From assembly GCA_037447125.1 (NCBI GenBank), contig JBBIHG010000021.1, positions 1-44,520 on the forward strand: 44,520 nucleotides of DNA, read 5' to 3'. This document shows positions 7,428 through 15,799 of the stretch, piece by piece. The stretch is from UBA2029 sp037447125 (lineage in GTDB: Bacteria; Chloroflexota; Anaerolineae; Aggregatilineales; Aggregatilineaceae). Under the pieces are notes generated by a model. The model did no database searches and was not told where the DNA came from. It saw nothing but the letters and a program-made list of their open reading frames with translations. How positions within the stretch are numbered: position 1 is the stretch's first letter; each line of letters starts with the position of its first letter. A program made the translations under genes and the position numbers.

Positions 7428-9083
7428 ATGCACAGCAGAATGGGCAAAGTGCTGGCGGGCTGCCTGGGCGACTGCGTGCACGTCGCCGGAGTCACGCGCT
7501 TTCTGGCCGCCGCCGAAGAGGCGGGCTACGAGACGCACTTCACCGGCCCGGCGACGGGCCTGGAAGCGTTCATGGACGCCATCGTCGCCTACAACCCGGA
7601 CGTGATCGGCGTCAGCTACCGGCTGACGCCCGACAACGCGCGGACGCTGCTGGCCGACCTGCGCGCGATGCTGGAAGCGGCGGGCGTGCTGGGCCGCAAG
7701 CGCATCTTCTTTGGCGGGACGCCACCAGTGGCCGCCATCGCCCGCGAGATGGGCTACTTCGACGCGGTCTTCTCCGGCGAGGAGCCGCCGCACCACGTCC
7801 GGCGGGCACTAGAAGGCAAACCCGTCGAGCGGCGCGGGCCGGACGCCTTCCCCCAGCGGGCCATCGAGCGCATCCGCTGGAAGGCACCGTACCCGATCCT
7901 GCGCCACCACTTCGGCATCCCGGCACCGACGATCGAGCCGACCGTGGAGGGCATCGCCCAGATCGCCGAGGCCGGCGCGCTGGATGTGATCTCGCTGGGC
8001 GCCGACCAGGACGCGCAGGAGCACTTCTTCCACCCCCACCGCCAGGACTTGCGCAGCAAAGGCGCGGGCGGCGTGCCCTTCCGCACGGAAGACGATCTGC
8101 GCCGCCTCTATGCCGCCAGCCGCCGGGGCAACTACCCGCTGCTGCGCTCGTATTCCGGCACCGCCGATCACCTGCGCTACGCCGATCTGCTCGTGCGCAC
8201 CCTTGACAACGCCTGGTGCGCCACGTCGTTGTTCTGGTTCAACGCCATGGACGGGCGCGGGCCGTCGCCGCTGGCCGAGTCCATCGCCGAGCACCAGGCG
8301 CTGATGGCCTGGCACGGCGCGCGCGACATCCCCGTGGAGGGCAACGAGTCCTATCACTGGGGGATGCGCGACGCGCCGGACGCCGTCGTGTGCGCCTCGG
8401 CCTACCTCTACGCCTACAATGCCCGGCACTGCGGCGTGCGCGACTACATTCTCACCTACATGTTCCAAAGCCCGCCGCAGCTTTCCAACGCCATGGACCT
8501 GGCCCGCGCCCTGGCCATCGTCGCGCTCAGCGAGCGCTTCGCAGCGGATGACTTCCGCATCTGGCGGCAGACGCGCACCGGCCTGCTCAGCTATCCGGTA
8601 GACCTGCGCCGGGCGCGCGCGCACCTGGCGCAGAGCGTCATGCTGCAGATGGCCCTGCGCCCGCACATCATCCATGTGGTGGGCTATAGCGAGGCCAACC
8701 ACGCGGCCAGCGCCGACGAAGTGATCGAAAGCGCGGTGATGGCCCAGGACGTGATCGAGACGGCGTTGCGCGGCAACCCCGACATGACCCGCGATCCGGC
8801 GGTGCTGCGCCGGCGCGACGAGCTGATCGCCGAGACTGACCGCCTGGTGGGGGCCATTCGCGCGCTGGGAACCGGCGACGACGATCCGCTGGCAAGCCCA
8901 GACGTGCTGGCGCGGGCGGTGGCCGAGGGCTTGCTCGACGCGCCGCAACTGGTCAACAATCCCTACGCGCCGGGCCGTGTCCGCACGCGCAGCCTTGACG
9001 GAGCCATGCGGGCAGTGGATCGCGCCGGGAACCCGCTCAGCGAGGAGGGGCGGCTGGCCGCGCTGCGCGAGCCGCAGGCGTAG
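7428..9083 (+). CDS. Cobalamin-binding protein with mutase-like C-terminal domain
   Basis: A 551-residue protein. Residues 5-130 look like a B12-binding Rossmann domain: GKVLAGCLGDCVHVAGVTRF, DVIGVSYRLT in the place of the SxL loop, and RIFFGGTPP as the GG loop. The lower-ligand motif reads D-x-x-H-x-x-G rather than the usual D-x-H-x-x-G. Residues 150-470 form a second domain (YPILRHHFGIPAP, SYSGTADHLRYADLL, WFNAMDGRGPSPLAES) that recalls the barrel subunits of adenosylcobalamin mutases such as glutamate mutase E, but I cannot name the reaction. A B12-dependent isomerase or a corrinoid protein is possible. GGGAGGGACGC precedes ATG 7428. Confidence 0.65.
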   Translation: MHSRMGKVLAGCLGDCVHVAGVTRFLAAAEEAGYETHFTGPATGLEAFMDAIVAYNPDVIGVSYRLTPDNARTLLADLRAMLEAAGVLGRKRIFFGGTPPVAAIAREMGYFDAVFSGEEPPHHVRRALEGKPVERRGPDAFPQRAIERIRWKAPYPILRHHFGIPAPTIEPTVEGIAQIAEAGALDVISLGADQDAQEHFFHPHRQDLRSKGAGGVPFRTEDDLRRLYAASRRGNYPLLRSYSGTADHLRYADLLVRTLDNAWCATSLFWFNAMDGRGPSPLAESIAEHQALMAWHGARDIPVEGNESYHWGMRDAPDAVVCASAYLYAYNARHCGVRDYILTYMFQSPPQLSNAMDLARALAIVALSERFAADDFRIWRQTRTGLLSYPVDLRRARAHLAQSVMLQMALRPHIIHVVGYSEANHAASADEVIESAVMAQDVIETALRGNPDMTRDPAVLRRRDELIAETDRLVGAIRALGTGDDDPLASPDVLARAVAEGLLDAPQLVNNPYAPGRVRTRSLDGAMRAVDRAGNPLSEEGRLAALREPQA

Positions 9084-9113
9084 GCCGGGGCCAGGGCGGC
9101 TGGAGTATCTTGC

Positions 9114-9872
9114 CTACGTGGGGATAGGAGGTGGCGGCGGGAGCCTGCGTGCGGTTGTCTCGTCATGCCCCACCTGGCTGAAGCGGTACCCTACCCCGCG
9201 CGCCGTCAGGATGTACTGCGGATGGTGCGGATTGGGCTCCACCTTGCGGCGCAGACGGTGCATGTGCACGCGCAGCGTGTCTTCGTAAATGTTCTGCCCC
9301 GGCCAGACCCGGCTGAGCAGCATGCGCGCCGGCACCGGCTGGTCCGCGTTGCGCAGCAAGATGTGCAGGATGTTGGCCTCGATGGGCGTGAGGGGGAAGA
9401 CACGCTCCCCGGCATAGAGCACGCTCTGGCCGAAGTCAACAGCCAGCCAGTGGTCAATGCGGGTGATGCGGCTCTGCGTGGCGGCCAGGCGGGGAATACG
9501 GCTGAGGACGCGGTAGATGCGCGCCGATAGCTCGCGCATGTCGAACGGCTTGCGCACGTAGTCCTCGGCGTATTGCAGCAGCCCCCTGACCACGGTATCG
9601 GTCTCGTTGCGCCCGGAGATGAAGATGATCGGCACATCGCCCAGCGCCTTGAGCTGGCCACTCAGCGCGAAGCCGTCCATGGCCGGCAGGCTGAGATCGA
9701 CCAGAACGAGATGCGGTAGCCCCTGACGCCGGATGTACTGCAGCAGAGCTTCGGCGCTGGCGAAGGCCACCGTCTGGTATCCTTCGCCTTCCAGCCCCTC
9801 ACGAATCAGATCGGTCAGGGCCTGATCGTCATCAACGATAGCCACACGCCACAGATCGTCACCACCCACCAT
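9114..9872 (-). CDS. OmpR-family response regulator
   Basis: The 252-residue protein has an N-terminal receiver domain: acidic pocket DDD at 14-16, phospho-acceptor Asp59 in VLVDLSLPAMDG, and Lys108 in VRKPFD. A winged-helix DNA-binding domain follows (LTPIEANILHILLRN, then LRVHMHRLRRKVEPNP and GVGYRF). The tail ends in a proline-rich PPPPPIP. It should act as a DNA-binding regulator. No histidine kinase gene is adjacent, so its partner is elsewhere. ATG at 9872 has GAAGGG in front; longer starts reach into the divergent penicillin-binding protein gene. The shared 139-base intergenic space suggests, but does not prove, a link with cell-wall synthesis. Confidence 0.88.
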   Translation of the reverse strand: MVGGDDLWRVAIVDDDQALTDLIREGLEGEGYQTVAFASAEALLQYIRRQGLPHLVLVDLSLPAMDGFALSGQLKALGDVPIIFISGRNETDTVVRGLLQYAEDYVRKPFDMRELSARIYRVLSRIPRLAATQSRITRIDHWLAVDFGQSVLYAGERVFPLTPIEANILHILLRNADQPVPARMLLSRVWPGQNIYEDTLRVHMHRLRRKVEPNPHHPQYILTARGVGYRFSQVGHDETTARRLPPPPPIPT

Positions 9873-10011
9873 AGCCACCCTTCGCTCCATACGACTCGCG
9901 GGCTTGTCCCTATTTGCCAGGCCGATCCGGGCCGTGCTAAGATACCGCGCACCGGTTGGGGCATCGCCGCACCTAGTGTAACACAACTTGCCGCTTTGCG
10001 AAGAGCAAGCC

Positions 10012-13000
10012 ATGCCCACTTTGTACGCCGCCCGCATCGTCCGCCAACGCCGCCGTCTCCGCCGCGACCAGGGCCTGACAGCCCCGCGCCTGCTGCGCTG
10101 GACCATCGCCGGGGCAGTCCTCCTGACCGCCCTGCTGCTCGTCGTCGCCGCCGGGGCCGTGACGGCGTTCGGGGCCATCTACACCCACTATGCCCGCCAG
10201 CTTCCCCCTGCCGAGCGCATCACCGCCGCCGAAGAGGAAGCCTTCCTGACCAGCATGTTCTACGACCGGTCGGGCGGCGCGGTGCTCTATGAGGTGATGG
10301 ACCCCACCGGCGGCGACCGTCGCTGGGTCGGCGTGGGGCAGATACCACAATACTTCCTGGACGCCACAGTCGCCATTGAGGATGCCTCCTTCTACGCCAA
10401 CCCTGGCTTCGACCTGCGCGGCATGGCTCGCGCCCTGTGGAGCAACCTGACCGGCGGGCAGTTCCAGGGCGGCAGCACCATCACCCAGCAGCTTGTGCGC
10501 AACGTGCTGCTGGACGAAGCCGAGCGCCGGGCGATCAGCTACGACCGCAAAGTCAAGGAAGTGATCCTGGCCACCGAGATCTCGCGCCTGTACAGCAAAG
10601 CGCAGATTCTCGAATGGTACGTCAACACCAACTTCTACGGCGGCTGGGCCTACGGCATTGAGGCGGCGGCGCAGCAGTATTTCAGCAGGCCCGCCCGCGA
10701 CCTGACCCTGGCCGAGGCGGCGATGCTGGCCGCCATCCCCCAGTACCCGCTGCAAAACCCGATTGACAACCCCCAGGCAGCCAAGCTGCGCCAGGAGATC
10801 GTCTTGCAGACGATGGTCGCCCAGGGGTATATCACCCAGGCGCAGGCCGATGTCGCCATCCAGGAGCCGCTGATCGTGCGGCCCTTCGCCGACCGCTACG
10901 ACATCGTCGCCCCACACTTCTCCACCTACGCGCGGGCCGAAGCCGAGACGATCCTCAACGACCTGGGCCTCGATGGGGCGCGCCTGGTCACGCGCGGCGG
11001 ACTGCACATCTACACCACGCTCGACGTGGACTTGCAGCTTCAGGCAGAGTGCGCCGCCCGCGCCCACGTGCTGCGCCTGGACGGGAACGACCCGACTGTG
11101 ACGCCCAACACCAGCGCCGGGACGCCGTGCGCCGCCGCCGCGTACCTGCCGCCGCTGCCCGCCGAGATGATGGGCGTCGAGCGCGAAGTGACCAACGCCG
11201 CCGCTGTCGCGCTGCGCGCCGAGACCGGCGAAATCCTGGCCATGGTCGGCAGCGTGGACTTCTGGAATCAGGGTATCCAGGGCAGCTACAACACGGCGCT
11301 GGCCCAGCGCCAGCCGGGGTCGGCCTTCAAGCCAATCGTCTACACCGCCGCCTTTCTGCAAGGCGCGCTGCCCGGCTACCCCAACGGCATCACCGCCGCC
11401 ACGATGACCTATGACGTAGCCATCGAGTTCGACAACGCCGGCCAGCCCTACACGCCGGTGAACATTGACCGCCAGTATCACGGCCCGGTCAGCGTGCGCG
11501 CGGCCCTGGCCAACTCATACAACGTGCCGCCGGTGCAGCTCGTCAACCTGATCGGCCTCGGCCCGGTGATTCGCACGGCGCACCGCCTGGGCATCAGCTC
11601 GCTCAACCAGGCCGATCGTTATGGTCTGGCGCTGGCTCTGGGCAGCGGCGAGGTCTCGCTGCTGGACCTGACCTACGCTTTCAGCGTGTTCAACACCGGC
11701 GGCACGATGGTCGGCATGCCGGTGCACAAGGCGCAGAGCATCCCCGGCTTCCGCACGCTCAATCCGGTGGCCGTGCTGCGCATCGAGGACGCCGATGGGC
11801 GCGTGCTGTGGCAGTACGGCGAAGAAACGCACACCTACCAGCGCCGCCTGATCCTGGAGCCAGCCCTCGCCTATATCATGACCGACATCCTGGCCGATAA
11901 CGCGGCCCGCGCCCCGGCCTTTGGGCGCGGCGCGCCGCTGGAGCTGTCGCGGCCCGCCGCCGTCAAGACCGGCACGACCAACGACAACCGCGATAGCTGG
12001 ACGATCGGCTATACGCCGCAGATCGTGACCGGCGTGTGGGTCGGCAACAACAACAATCACGGCATGACCGACGTGACGGGCACGACCGGCGCCGCCCCCA
12101 TCTGGTATGCGATCATGGAGTACCTGCACGCGCGCGACGCCCTGCCCAGGCGCGAATGGGAGCGCCCGCCCACCGTCGTTGAGCGCGTGGTATGCGAGAT
12201 CTCCGGGCTGCTGCCCACGCGCCACTGCCCCCAGACGCGCGAGTTGTTCTATGTGGACTCGCAGCGCGACATTGACACGCAGCCCACCCGCGCCGATAAC
12301 ACCTGGAAGAACTACCGCGTCAATGTGTGCACAGGGCTGCTGGCCAGCGCCTCGTCCCCGCCAGGATGTGTCGAAGAAGTGGTTTTCTTCGATTATCCGC
12401 AGGAGACGCGCGCCTGGGCCCGCGAGACCGGGCAGCGCTTCCCACCAACCGACTACGACCCGGTAGATGCCCTGTCGCCCTCCAGCCCGGTGGCGATCAT
12501 CTCGCCGCCGTTCCTGGCGCGCCTGGCCGGCGCCGTTGAAGTGCGCGGCAACGTCAGCGACGAGCGCTTCGCCTACTTCCGCCTGGATTATGGGGCCGGC
12601 ACCCAGCCAGATGTCTGGCTGCAGATCGGCGAGCAGCAGACCACCCAGGGGCGCGACATCGCCCTGGGCACCTGGGACACGACCGGCCTCAGCGACGGGG
12701 CCGTCTACACGCTGCGCCTGACGATGGTCCGCGCGGACAACAGCCTGGAACGGGCGTTTGTCTCGGTCACTGTGGACAACGAGCCGCCCCAGGTAGCCCT
12801 GCTTGAGCCGGCACCGGGGGATCGCTACACGATGGGCAGCGACCTGTACGTGCCGCTGCGCGCCCAGCCAGACGATAATGTGCAGATGGCTTATGTGGAG
12901 TTCTACAAAGACGACGAGTGGATCGCCACCAGCGAAGAGTGGCCCTACGCGGCGCGCTGGACGCTGGGCGAGCCGGGCGAGCATACCTTCTGGGCGGTCG

Positions 13001-13062
13001 CCTACGACGCGGCGGGCAACCGCGCCGCGTCCGGGCGGGTGACGGTCACGGTCGCACCGTGA
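10012..13062 (+). CDS. Class A penicillin-binding protein (bifunctional)
   Basis: A 1016-residue PBP1A-type protein. A basic N-terminus leads to one membrane helix (residues 32-57). The GT51 transglycosylase domain has AIEDASFY with catalytic-type Glu123 and GGSTITQQLVRN. The transpeptidase has SAFK (Ser437, Lys440), SYN (502-504) and KTG (652-654). After about residue 820 a beta-sandwich Ig-like extension appears (SPVAIISPPF, PPQVALLEPA, YDAAGNRAASG). It polymerises and cross-links peptidoglycan outside the membrane. Chloroflexota PBPs often carry such extensions. ATG at 10012 is preferred over a TTG at 9988. It is divergent from the response regulator. Confidence 0.93.
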   Translation: MPTLYAARIVRQRRRLRRDQGLTAPRLLRWTIAGAVLLTALLLVVAAGAVTAFGAIYTHYARQLPPAERITAAEEEAFLTSMFYDRSGGAVLYEVMDPTGGDRRWVGVGQIPQYFLDATVAIEDASFYANPGFDLRGMARALWSNLTGGQFQGGSTITQQLVRNVLLDEAERRAISYDRKVKEVILATEISRLYSKAQILEWYVNTNFYGGWAYGIEAAAQQYFSRPARDLTLAEAAMLAAIPQYPLQNPIDNPQAAKLRQEIVLQTMVAQGYITQAQADVAIQEPLIVRPFADRYDIVAPHFSTYARAEAETILNDLGLDGARLVTRGGLHIYTTLDVDLQLQAECAARAHVLRLDGNDPTVTPNTSAGTPCAAAAYLPPLPAEMMGVEREVTNAAAVALRAETGEILAMVGSVDFWNQGIQGSYNTALAQRQPGSAFKPIVYTAAFLQGALPGYPNGITAATMTYDVAIEFDNAGQPYTPVNIDRQYHGPVSVRAALANSYNVPPVQLVNLIGLGPVIRTAHRLGISSLNQADRYGLALALGSGEVSLLDLTYAFSVFNTGGTMVGMPVHKAQSIPGFRTLNPVAVLRIEDADGRVLWQYGEETHTYQRRLILEPALAYIMTDILADNAARAPAFGRGAPLELSRPAAVKTGTTNDNRDSWTIGYTPQIVTGVWVGNNNNHGMTDVTGTTGAAPIWYAIMEYLHARDALPRREWERPPTVVERVVCEISGLLPTRHCPQTRELFYVDSQRDIDTQPTRADNTWKNYRVNVCTGLLASASSPPGCVEEVVFFDYPQETRAWARETGQRFPPTDYDPVDALSPSSPVAIISPPFLARLAGAVEVRGNVSDERFAYFRLDYGAGTQPDVWLQIGEQQTTQGRDIALGTWDTTGLSDGAVYTLRLTMVRADNSLERAFVSVTVDNEPPQVALLEPAPGDRYTMGSDLYVPLRAQPDDNVQMAYVEFYKDDEWIATSEEWPYAARWTLGEPGEHTFWAVAYDAAGNRAASGRVTVTVAP

Positions 13063-13113
13063 CCGGGGGGCCGGTCGCGTCCCCCCCCGCCGACGCTGTA
13101 CCTCTCTCACTTC

Positions 13114-13141
13114 TTGCCCGCGCCGCCAAGCGGAGTAAGAT
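13114..13141 (+). promoter_or_regulatory. Possible promoter of the GNAT pair
   Basis: TTGCCC (13114-13119) and TAAGAT (13136-13141) have a 16-base spacer and lie 48 bases before ATG 13189. Confidence 0.45.
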
Positions 13142-13188
13142 CAGGTACCGTGCCTGCTGCGCTGCGCCGCCGAAGGGGGGATCGCATC

Positions 13189-14373
13189 ATGCCCGTTGCG
13201 CTGTCTGTGCGCCGAGTAGAGAACAAGGCCGACCTGCGCGTTTTCATCACCTTTCCCTGGACCGTCTACCAGGGCAGTCCCTATTGGGTGCCACCCCTGC
13301 TCTCCATGCAGCGCCACCGCCTGGACCAGGCCCACGCCGCGGCCTGGGAGTACATGGAGGGCGAGCACTTCATCGCCTGGCGTGGCGAGCAGCCCGTCGG
13401 CACGATCACCGCCTTCATCAACCATCGCCACGATGAATTCTGGAACGAACGCATCGGCTTCTTCGGCATGTTCGAAGTGCTCGACGACCAGGAAGCGACC
13501 AACGCCCTGCTGGAGACAGCGGCGGAGTACGTCGCGGCGAAGGGGGCCACGGCCCTGCGCGGCCCGGCCAGCTTTTCCACCAACGCTGAGTGCGGCCTGC
13601 TGATCGCGGGCTTCGACGACCCGCCGGTGCTGCTCTACCCCTACAACCCGCCCTACTACCAGCGCCTGGTCGAGAACGCGCCCGGCTTCGCCCAGGTGAT
13701 GGACCTTTTCAGCTACCACATCACGCTGGAGGGGGCGAGCCAGTCGCCCAAGCTGCAGAAGCTCTTCCGCACCACCGACCAGAACAGCGCGCGGCGCGGC
13801 ATCATCGTGCGCACGGCGGATCCCACCCACCTGGCCGAGGAATTCACGCTGCTCAAAGATATCTACAACCGGGCCTGGGAGAAGAACTGGGGCTTCGTGC
13901 CCTTCTCGCCGCGCGAGCTGGACGAGATGGTGGCCGAGATCGGCAAGTTCTTCGACCCGGAGATGGCCTTCTTCGCCGAAGTTGACGGCAAGCCGGTCGC
14001 CTTCCTGCTCGGCCTGCCGGACATGAACCAGGCCCTGCACCGCGCCTACCCGCGTCCCGGCAAGCCGGAGGTGATCACCCTGCTGCAACTGCTGTGGCAC
14101 TGGAAGGTGCGCCCCAAAATCAGCCGTGTGCGGATCATGCTGATGGGCGTGCAGGAGGGCTACCGGGGCATCGGCGTGGAAGCGGCCATGTTCGTCAAGG
14201 CGTACCAGGCCGGCGCCGCGCTGGGCTGGCCCACCGCCGACGGCGGCTGGGTGCTGGAGACGAACACGGCCATGAGCCGCCTGGTCGAAGCGCTGAACGG
14301 GCGTGTGTACAAACAATGGCGCTGGTACGAGCGCGCGCTCGCGCCCACCCCACAAGGAGATAGCCCGGTATGA
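13189..14373 (+). CDS. GNAT-like acyltransferase family protein, paralogue 1
   Basis: A 394-residue protein beginning VALSVRRVENKADLRVFITFPWTVYQ. Landmarks are WVPPLLSMQR, INHRHDEF, GFFGMFEVLDDQEATNALLE, LRGPASFSTNAECG and the late MGVQEGYRGIGVEAAM, whose R-G-x-G-V/I pattern is like the acetyl-CoA loop of GNAT enzymes. Family members are annotated as N-acetyltransferase-like with no known substrate. GAAGGGGGG lies 7 bases before ATG 13189. The stop overlaps the next start as ATGA, so the two genes should be translationally coupled. Confidence 0.75.
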   Translation: MPVALSVRRVENKADLRVFITFPWTVYQGSPYWVPPLLSMQRHRLDQAHAAAWEYMEGEHFIAWRGEQPVGTITAFINHRHDEFWNERIGFFGMFEVLDDQEATNALLETAAEYVAAKGATALRGPASFSTNAECGLLIAGFDDPPVLLYPYNPPYYQRLVENAPGFAQVMDLFSYHITLEGASQSPKLQKLFRTTDQNSARRGIIVRTADPTHLAEEFTLLKDIYNRAWEKNWGFVPFSPRELDEMVAEIGKFFDPEMAFFAEVDGKPVAFLLGLPDMNQALHRAYPRPGKPEVITLLQLLWHWKVRPKISRVRIMLMGVQEGYRGIGVEAAMFVKAYQAGAALGWPTADGGWVLETNTAMSRLVEALNGRVYKQWRWYERALAPTPQGDSPV

Positions 14374-15536
14374 TCCAGCCCGTCGCTGTGCATAAGGTCG
14401 AGAGCAAAGCCGATTTCGAGACCTTCCTCACCTTCCCCTGGACGCTCTACCAAGACGACCCGACGTGGGTGCCGCCGCTGCTCTCGATGCAGCGCCACAA
14501 GTTCGACAGGGGCAAGAACCCCACCTGGCAACACCTGGAAGGCGACTACTTCATCGCCCGGCGCGGCAAGCGGGTGGTGGGCACCATCGCCGCCTTCATC
14601 AACCACCGCCACAACGAGTTCCACGGCGAGCAGATCGGTTTCTTCGGCGCGTTCGAGGTGACCGATGACCAGGAAGCCGCTGACGCCTTGCTGCAAACGG
14701 CGGCAGACTATGTCGCAGCCAAGGGGGCGACCGCCCTGCGCGGCCCGGCCACCTTCTCCACCAACGAAGAGTGCGGCGTGCTGATCGAGGGCTTCGACGA
14801 TCCGCCGCTGGTGCTCTACCCCTACAACCCGCCCTACACCCAACGCCTGGTCGAGAACGCGCCCGGCTTCGTCAAGGTGATGGACCTGTGGAGCTATCAC
14901 TTCACGCTGCAGGGCACCGGCGAGTCTGAGCGGGTGCAGCAGATGCTGCGCATCATCCGCAAGAACAGCGAGCGGCGCGGCATCATCGTCCGCCCGCCGG
15001 ATAGCCGCCGCCTCAAGCAGGAATTCGTCATCCTCAAGGACATCTACAACCAGGCTTGGGAGAAGAACTGGGGCTTCGTGCCCTTCTCCGACGCCGAGCT
15101 GGACGACCTGGTGGCCAACCTGGGCACCTTCTATGACAAGCGCGTCGCCGTCTTCGCCGAGGTCAAGGGCCAGCCGGCGGGCTTCCTGCTGGGCCTGCCG
15201 GACATGAACCAGGCGCTGCGGCTGGCCTACCCGCGCCCCGGCAAACCGGAGCTGCTGACCAAGCTGCAAATCCTGTGGCACTGGAAGGTGCGCTCCAAGA
15301 TCAAGCGGCTGCGCTTCCCGCTGATGGGCGTGCGGGCCGAGTTCCGCGGCATCGGTGTGGAGACGGCCATGTTCAGCGAGCTGTACGAGCGGGCGCTCAG
15401 CTTCGCGCCCCAGACGGGCTGGTACTCCGCCGATGGGGGCTGGGTGCTGGAGACGAACGAGCCGATGCAGCGCCTGTGCGACATGCACAACGGGGTGGTC
15501 TACAAGCGGTTCCGCTTCTACGAGCGGGCGCTGTGA
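14370..15536 (+). CDS. GNAT-like acyltransferase family protein, paralogue 2
   Basis: The 388-residue product is a tandem paralogue of the preceding gene, matching it over the whole length at well over half of positions by eye: KADFETFLTFPWTLYQDDP, WVPPLLSMQRHKFD, INHRHNEFHGEQIGFFGAFEV, LRGPATFSTNEECG, WEKNWGFVPFSDAELDD and MGVRAEFRGIGVETAM. ATG 14370 overlaps the upstream TGA, and AAGGAGATAGC supplies the ribosome site. Both copies keep the same motifs, arguing for two working subunits or two specificities rather than decay. Substrate unknown. Confidence 0.75.
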   Translation: MIQPVAVHKVESKADFETFLTFPWTLYQDDPTWVPPLLSMQRHKFDRGKNPTWQHLEGDYFIARRGKRVVGTIAAFINHRHNEFHGEQIGFFGAFEVTDDQEAADALLQTAADYVAAKGATALRGPATFSTNEECGVLIEGFDDPPLVLYPYNPPYTQRLVENAPGFVKVMDLWSYHFTLQGTGESERVQQMLRIIRKNSERRGIIVRPPDSRRLKQEFVILKDIYNQAWEKNWGFVPFSDAELDDLVANLGTFYDKRVAVFAEVKGQPAGFLLGLPDMNQALRLAYPRPGKPELLTKLQILWHWKVRSKIKRLRFPLMGVRAEFRGIGVETAMFSELYERALSFAPQTGWYSADGGWVLETNEPMQRLCDMHNGVVYKRFRFYERAL

Positions 15537-15540
15537 TGGG

Positions 15541-15690
15541 TGGTTGGTGATTGGTTGTTGGTTGTCGGTGGCCAGTGATCAGGTGTCAGTTGCCGGTGGT
15601 CAGTAGGGGCGCTCCTCTGTTGCGCCCAGAGGAGGCCAGGCTCCATTCTTGCAAGTTCTGCTGATAGCTGACGGCTGACCGCTGTGCTCA
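15541..15690. repeat. Low-complexity TTGGT/GCTGA tract
   Basis: The space after the GNAT pair begins with imperfect copies of GGTTGGTGATTGG and TGTTGGTTGT, then CAGTGATCAGG-like units, a TAGGGGCGCTCC piece resembling type B repeats, and CTGATAGCTGACGGCTGACC. A closely similar tract lies at 30838-30980. No gene is visible here. Confidence 0.6.
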
Positions 15691-15701
15691 AGGAGGTCGC
15701 C

Positions 15702-15785
15702 ATGTCCGCGCCGGTGACCGTGCGCTTCGCCAGCGCAAATAGTCTTTGCCAGTCTGCCATAAGCGTGCGGGCCGCTCGTCGTTGA
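15702..15785 (+). CDS. Possible 27-residue peptide or gene remnant
   Basis: A perfect AAGGAGG (15690-15696) sits 5 bases before ATG 15702. The frame MSAPVTVRFASANSLCQSAI and so on ends at TGA 15783-15785, inside the terminator hairpin of the opposite gene. It could be the start of a gene lost by deletion, or a leader peptide. Nothing identifies a function. Confidence 0.25.
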   Translation: MSAPVTVRFASANSLCQSAISVRAARR

Positions 15786-15794
15786 GCGGCCCGC
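15767..15794 (-). terminator. Hairpin downstream of the NfnB-like gene
   Basis: GCGGGCCGCTC (15767-15777) and GAGCGGCCCGC (15784-15794) are perfect inverse arms with a 6-base loop, starting 6 bases past the stop at 15800. There is no good T-run. The same 11-bp arms recur in the terminator at 24607-24636. Confidence 0.55.
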
Positions 15795-15799
15795 CCCGT

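Noticed and set aside
9973..11481. A 502-codon minus-strand frame inside the penicillin-binding protein gene
   Set aside because: No motif and shadow-like composition; the PBP frame holds all catalytic motifs.
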